NCBI RefSeq assembly: GCF_000566685.1
Contig: NZ_AZQN01000003.1
Span: 558,001 to 622,000 of the forward strand
Direction of reading: 5' to 3'
DNA: 64,000 nucleotides
Source of the DNA: Dyadobacter tibetensis Y620-1
GTDB taxonomy: Bacteria > Bacteroidota > Bacteroidia > Cytophagales > Spirosomataceae
Of this stretch, positions 60,784 through 64,000 are shown piece after piece (position 1 is the stretch's first letter; each line of letters starts with the position of its first letter). The translations under genes were made by a program, and so were the position numbers. The notes beneath the pieces were generated by a model. That model had not been told where the DNA came from. It did no database searches and was given only the letters and a program-made list of their open reading frames with translations.

Positions 60784-61974
60784 TTACGACTGAGCTAACT
60801 CCTGTTCGCTCCTTGCCATTTCAAATATACGGGTTAATATTTGTTCTTCCTGTTCCCCAAATATGACATTTCGTCGCTGACAGGTATCCTTGGCAACAAT
60901 TAAGGCCTTGTGCAGGCGGTAAAGTGCAAAGCCTTCGGCCCCTCCTCCCCAGCTAAATGAGGGAATATACTTCGGCTGAAAGCCTGCTCCAAATACATTC
61001 ACATTAACCCCGACTACCGTGCCTGTATTAAACATGGTCGAAATGCCAGACTTAGAGTAATCGCCCATCATAAGGCCACAATTGACCAGACCTGTGTCTG
61101 CCAGGCCTCCTGATTTGTAGCTGTAAATACTGACAGTGCTATGGTCATTTTTCAGATTCGAATTATTCGTATTGGCCCCTAGATTACACCATTCTCCCAA
61201 AACAGAATTGCCCAGATAGCCATCGTGGCCCTTGTTACTATAGCCTAAAATTACCGAATTGCTCACTTCGCCTCCTACCTTACAGTAAGGGCCAATCGTG
61301 GTATTAGGGCGGATTTTGGCCCCTTGAGCGACGGTGCTGCCTTCTCCCATGGCAAAAGGGCCCTGGATGCTGGCGCCTTCCTGTACCAGCGTGTTACGTC
61401 CAATATAAATGGGTCCGTTTTCAGCATTCAATATCGCCGCTTTAATATCGGCCCCTGGCTCAACGAATATGTTCTCAGGCGCATAGCACCTCGTAAACGG
61501 ATCATTGATCTCTGAACTTTGCCGTCCGGTAATCAGAAATCGATAATCCTCCACGATTTGTGCTCCATTATAGAGAAATAACTCCCAGGGATGCCTGATC
61601 ATAGTGAAAGGTCCAGGATAGGGAATCATTTTTAGGTTGGCCAGGTCGTTCCGCCCATCCGCATAATAAGCGAGTAGTTCTCCTTCATTAGAATGGAGCT
61701 TCTGACCTGCAGATAGGTTGATAATAGCCTCTACCAAAGCCTCATTGGGGCAGAGGGCGCCATTGATATGCAACTGGAGCCCAGCGGGGGCGGCCTTAAA
61801 TTTATCCTGAAGGTAGTCTTCTGTAAGATAAAAAACAGATCCCTGGATGCGTAGCGCCCATTTTTCAGCAATGGTTTGTATGCCACATCTCAGGGCAGCT
61901 ATTGGCCGGGTAAAAGTAAAGGGACGAAGTTGTAAGCGAAGTGTGTGGTCGTCAAAAAAAACTATATCTGGCAT
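60784..61974 (-). CDS. GlmU-family putative sugar nucleotidyltransferase/acetyltransferase (Bacteroidota alternative type)
   Basis: 396 residues from the ATG at 61974 (MPDIVFFDDHTLRLQLRPFTFTRPIAALRCG); the frame continues to a TTG at 62058 with non-conserved residues. The N-terminal half replaces the normal pyrophosphorylase signature (LAAGxGTRM) with RPFTFTRPIAALRCG, a hallmark of the alternative GlmU family in this phylum. The C-terminal half is a left-handed beta-helix with hexapeptide repeats (IYIGRNTLVQEGASIQGPFAMGEGSTVAQGAKI) and a hydrophobic end. It is thought to make UDP-GlcNAc from GlcN-1-P; enzymology is inferred. Confidence 0.82.
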   Translation of the reverse strand: MPDIVFFDDHTLRLQLRPFTFTRPIAALRCGIQTIAEKWALRIQGSVFYLTEDYLQDKFKAAPAGLQLHINGALCPNEALVEAIINLSAGQKLHSNEGELLAYYADGRNDLANLKMIPYPGPFTMIRHPWELFLYNGAQIVEDYRFLITGRQSSEINDPFTRCYAPENIFVEPGADIKAAILNAENGPIYIGRNTLVQEGASIQGPFAMGEGSTVAQGAKIRPNTTIGPYCKVGGEVSNSVILGYSNKGHDGYLGNSVLGEWCNLGANTNNSNLKNDHSTVSIYSYKSGGLADTGLVNCGLMMGDYSKSGISTMFNTGTVVGVNVNVFGAGFQPKYIPSFSWGGGAEGFALYRLHKALIVAKDTCQRRNVIFGEQEEQILTRIFEMARSEQELAQS

Positions 61975-62033
61975 AGGTCGTAGTGAAAATAATACGCCAA
62001 AGGTCGCTGATTTTTTTTTACCCACCAATAAGA

Positions 62034-62069
62034 AAGCAGCCTCTTTTGGCTGAACCAAAGAGACTGCTT
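62034..62069 (-). terminator. Candidate terminator of rpmE2
   Basis: AAGCAGCCTCTTT (62034-62046) faces AAAGAGACTGCTT (62057-62069). On the minus strand all 13 pairs form (one G-U), followed by a short TTTCTT stretch. It is 32 bases after the rpmE2 stop. Confidence 0.55.
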
Positions 62070-62100
62070 ATATACTTTACCAAAAAAATAGCCGTAACTA

Positions 62101-62343
62101 TTATTTGTTATAGCGTTTTCTGAATTTATCCACACGACCTGCGGTATCAACCAGTACATTTTTACCGGTGTAGAAGGGGTGTGATTTAGATGAAACCTCG
62201 ACCTTGTACACAGGGTATGTTTTACCGTCTTCCCAATCCAATGTTTCGTTCGTTTCAATAGTCGAGCGAGTGATGAATTTGAAATCGCTTGATAGATCCC
62301 AGAAAATCACTTCTCTATAATTGGGATGAATATCTTTTTTCAT
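62101..62343 (-). CDS. rpmE2: 50S ribosomal protein L31 type B
   Basis: 80 residues: [29 protein letters not shown], then [30 protein letters not shown]. The CxxC zinc ligands of type A L31 are absent, so this is the zinc-independent type B form. It sits at the subunit interface of the ribosome. A full-consensus promoter lies 46 bases upstream, consistent with strong expression. Confidence 0.97.
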   Translation of the reverse strand: MKKDIHPNYREVIFWDLSSDFKFITRSTIETNETLDWEDGKTYPVYKVEVSSKSHPFYTGKNVLVDTAGRVDKFRKRYNK

Positions 62344-62388
62344 TGTTATATGGTATTTTGTGTTCTATACAATTCTCAAAAAGGAATG

Positions 62389-62420
62389 CAAAAGTAAAAA
62401 TTAATATTTGACTCCGCAAA
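62389..62420 (-). promoter_or_regulatory. Consensus Bacteroidota promoter of rpmE2
   Basis: On the minus strand TTTG (62420-62417) and TACTTTTG (62396-62389) are separated by 20 bases, a full match to the sigma-ABfr consensus TTTG-N19-23-TAnnTTTG, giving a short leader of about 40 bases. Confidence 0.7.
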
Positions 62421-62462
62421 TAATACTGCGTTATATTTTAATAAATTGAGCGTCAGTTATTT

Positions 62463-63365
62463 TTAGACTTCGCTGATCTGCTTTTGTAATTCCAATATTC
62501 CTTTTCGAATCTGGCTGTCGAAATTATCATAATGGAAACATTCTATTGACAAACCTCCCTGATAGCCAATTTGTTTTAAGGCGCTCAAGTAAGGGCGGAA
62601 ATTATCGCCTTTCTCTCCTGGAGGGGTCCGGGCCTCTTTTTCGGCGATATGGCAGTGCACAATATGTTGGCCAAAACGGATAATTTCCGAGGCCGGCTCT
62701 TCCTCAACAAGCATATGGTAAATGTCGCAAAGTAGCTTTACTTTGGGGCTATTGACGGCTTTTACAATCTCTACACCTTCGGCAAGGCTATTGATGAAAT
62801 TTGTTTCTCCTTTGTTTAAGGGTTCTATAGCGATGGTAACACCATACTTTTCGGCCAATGGAGCCATGCGGCGGCATAAGGCTATATGCTGCCTGAGTGC
62901 CGTGGCTCTGTCAAAACCTTCTGGAATATTCCTGGCTCCACCACTTCCAAATACGATGTAAGACGATCCGCATTCTTTAGCGCGTTTTAGGGCCAGTTCT
63001 GTTCGGAGCAGAGCTTCTTCATGTTTGAGGTCGGAGCCCACCGTTTTCATTTCTGCAGGTAATAGTACTACATAAGACCAGATGGGGAATTTTAAATTTT
63101 CTAGCTGAGCCTTATTCATCGTAAAGTCAGGGTCGTTGGGGCCCGGAACCAGGAATCGGCCTACGGCCTCTTCAATGTAGGTGCAGCCCAGCCCCCTGAG
63201 ATACTCCGCATGGCGGTAGGCAGCAAACACGCCTAGGGGTATTTGAAAAGGGGCATTTATTTTTGAAGTGGGTAAGGAGGCTAATAAGGGGAGAGAGGCC
63301 ATATATGTGGCTGCTCCGCTTACCGACTCAAGAAAAGTCCTTCGGTTCATCTGATTTGATTCCAT
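62463..63365 (-). CDS. Tat-exported sugar phosphate isomerase/epimerase-like (hydroxypyruvate isomerase-type TIM barrel) protein
   Basis: 300 residues. A twin-arginine signal (MNRRTFLESVSGAATYMASLPLLASL) predicts export of the folded protein. The AP-endonuclease-2/xylose-isomerase-like barrel has the metal ligands in AIEPLNKGE (Glu), LLCDIYHML (Asp), HIVHCHIAEKE (His) and LSIECFHYDN (Glu). The family comprises Mn/Co-dependent isomerases and epimerases of sugars and keto-acids. Periplasmic members with Tat signals are common in Cytophagales; substrate is not known. Start at 63365, with the MNRRTF ATG five codons later as an alternative. Confidence 0.85.
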   Translation of the reverse strand: MESNQMNRRTFLESVSGAATYMASLPLLASLPTSKINAPFQIPLGVFAAYRHAEYLRGLGCTYIEEAVGRFLVPGPNDPDFTMNKAQLENLKFPIWSYVVLLPAEMKTVGSDLKHEEALLRTELALKRAKECGSSYIVFGSGGARNIPEGFDRATALRQHIALCRRMAPLAEKYGVTIAIEPLNKGETNFINSLAEGVEIVKAVNSPKVKLLCDIYHMLVEEEPASEIIRFGQHIVHCHIAEKEARTPPGEKGDNFRPYLSALKQIGYQGGLSIECFHYDNFDSQIRKGILELQKQISEV

Positions 63366-63824
63366 AGGGTAGTCAGGGTTAAAAGCGTTAGAATGGGAAT
63401 TTTGCCTGAATAAAAATAGGTTATTAAATGTGTTTGTGTTTCCATATTATTGCATATTGGATGGTCGAGATTTTTAAAAGTTTACAAATAAATCTATTTA
63501 AGTATTTGTAAATCAACTATTATTAAATTTTGTAGTGGGAAAAAGTTTCCCATTTTGTGGACTTTTTATTTTTCTATCCGGTAAATAATTTTTTTTTATT
63601 TTTTTTTGGGCAGTCCCGATGACTTAATATGCCGGTAACCTTCTTGAAATTAGATTTTTAACAATTTCTTAACACATTTGTTGGCGGATTCCCATTTTGG
63701 GGAGACCTGATATGGATTGGTTTTTACGTTAAATTACTGTTATTTCAAATGTTTTTTGGCGTTGCCAAAGACCCTGCTTGAGTATTAAAGAAATTTCTAA
63801 CATCTTATAAAACAATATTTTACC
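63366..63824. other. Gene-free region before nrdA
   Basis: About 460 bases between divergent genes. It contains a T-rich tract (63586-63608), the undecamer TTCCCATTTTG twice in direct orientation (63547-63557 and 63689-63699), and the palindrome TTTGGC-GTT-GCCAAA (63755-63769). No tRNA, riboswitch or ORF was recognised. NrdR boxes of the usual form were not seen. Confidence 0.45.
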
Positions 63825-64000
63825 ATGTCAATGTATGTCATAAAGCGTGATGGACGCCGTGAGTCTGTCAAATTCGACAAGGTGACGGCTCGGATTGAAA
63901 AATTGAGCTACGGATTGGATCCTAACTTTGTTCAGCCGGTAGAAGTAGCGAAGAAAGTTGTTTCCGGTATTTACGATGGCGTGACCACGGCTGAACTCGA
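63825..64000 (+). CDS. nrdA: Ribonucleoside-diphosphate reductase alpha subunit, N-terminal part (partial)
   Basis: The first 58 codons, open at the right edge. [30 protein letters not shown] is the N-terminal ATP-cone that binds allosteric ATP/dATP in class I ribonucleotide reductases. GVTTAELE at the end continues the cone. The catalytic barrel lies outside the window. An ATP-cone alone also occurs in NrdD and NrdR, but the [14 protein letters not shown] sequence and the lack of an N-terminal zinc ribbon favour NrdA. Confidence 0.8.
   Translation, partial: MSMYVIKRDGRRESVKFDKVTARIEKLSYGLDPNFVQPVEVAKKVVSGIYDGVTTAEL

Noticed and set aside
62126-62134. Single perfect DnaA box TTATCCACA
   Set aside because: It lies inside rpmE2 coding sequence (codons for VDKF on the minus strand) and is isolated, so chance is the simplest explanation.

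Overview
The window reads as chromosomal DNA of a Bacteroidota member, most likely order Cytophagales (Spirosomaceae-like). Support: two SusC/SusD pairs, a gliding/type IX secretion (CHU_C) C-terminal domain, an ECF sigma/FecR pair feeding a TonB receptor with an STN domain, fused DAHP synthase-chorismate mutase, zinc-free type B L31, the alternative Bacteroidota GlmU-like protein, start codons without clear Shine-Dalgarno sequences, and several TAnnTTTG -7 promoter boxes. No insertion sequence, prophage, CRISPR array or defence island was found.

Layout. 1-3 kb: tail of a molybdopterin hydroxylase, a KDPG aldolase and a UPF1-like helicase. 3-12.8 kb: a type IX-secreted surface protein, a SusC/SusD pair, an SGNH hydrolase plus esterase pair and a Tat-exported HAD protein. 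12.8-13.8 kb: about 1 kb of gene-free DNA packed with several repeat families, ending at tRNA-Arg(ACG). 14-18.5 kb: enoyl-CoA hydratase, PAP2 phosphatase, asnS and a serine hydrolase. 18.6-22.2 kb: nuoL and nuoM without the rest of the nuo operon. 22.3-27.1 kb: a five-gene cassette for an amino-deoxysugar (membrane protein, 3,4-ketoisomerase, PLP aminotransferase, polyprenyl-phosphate glycosyltransferase, methyltransferase). 27.2-34.3 kb: ECF sigma, FecR, STN-SusC and SusD. 34.4-41.3 kb: an ABC permease, an oxidoreductase, a cluster of four perfect DnaA boxes that looks like a replication origin, a Dabb protein, a PhoR-like kinase and glutamate dehydrogenase.

41.9-48.4 kb holds envelope biogenesis genes (uppS, bamA, two skp paralogues) and an exported protein of unknown function. 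Then come lspA and proline dehydrogenase (minus), the DAHP synthase fusion (plus), a membrane-anchored SGNH hydrolase and a LytS/LytR-type two-component pair (minus), and a TonB-dependent receptor (plus). From 57.3 to 62.0 kb a minus-strand run carries glmU-like, holB, a retropepsin-like protease (rimB-like), rimK and hemC. rpmE2 and a Tat-exported sugar isomerase-like protein follow, and the window ends inside nrdA.

The most notable signals are the putative oriC at about 38.26-38.37 kb, the repeat island before the tRNA, the amino-sugar/polyprenyl cassette, the split nuoLM pair, and the rimK/rimB pair for ribosomal protein S6 tail editing. Most other genes are ordinary housekeeping or nutrient-uptake genes. 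All functions come from reading the sequence; no database search was run.
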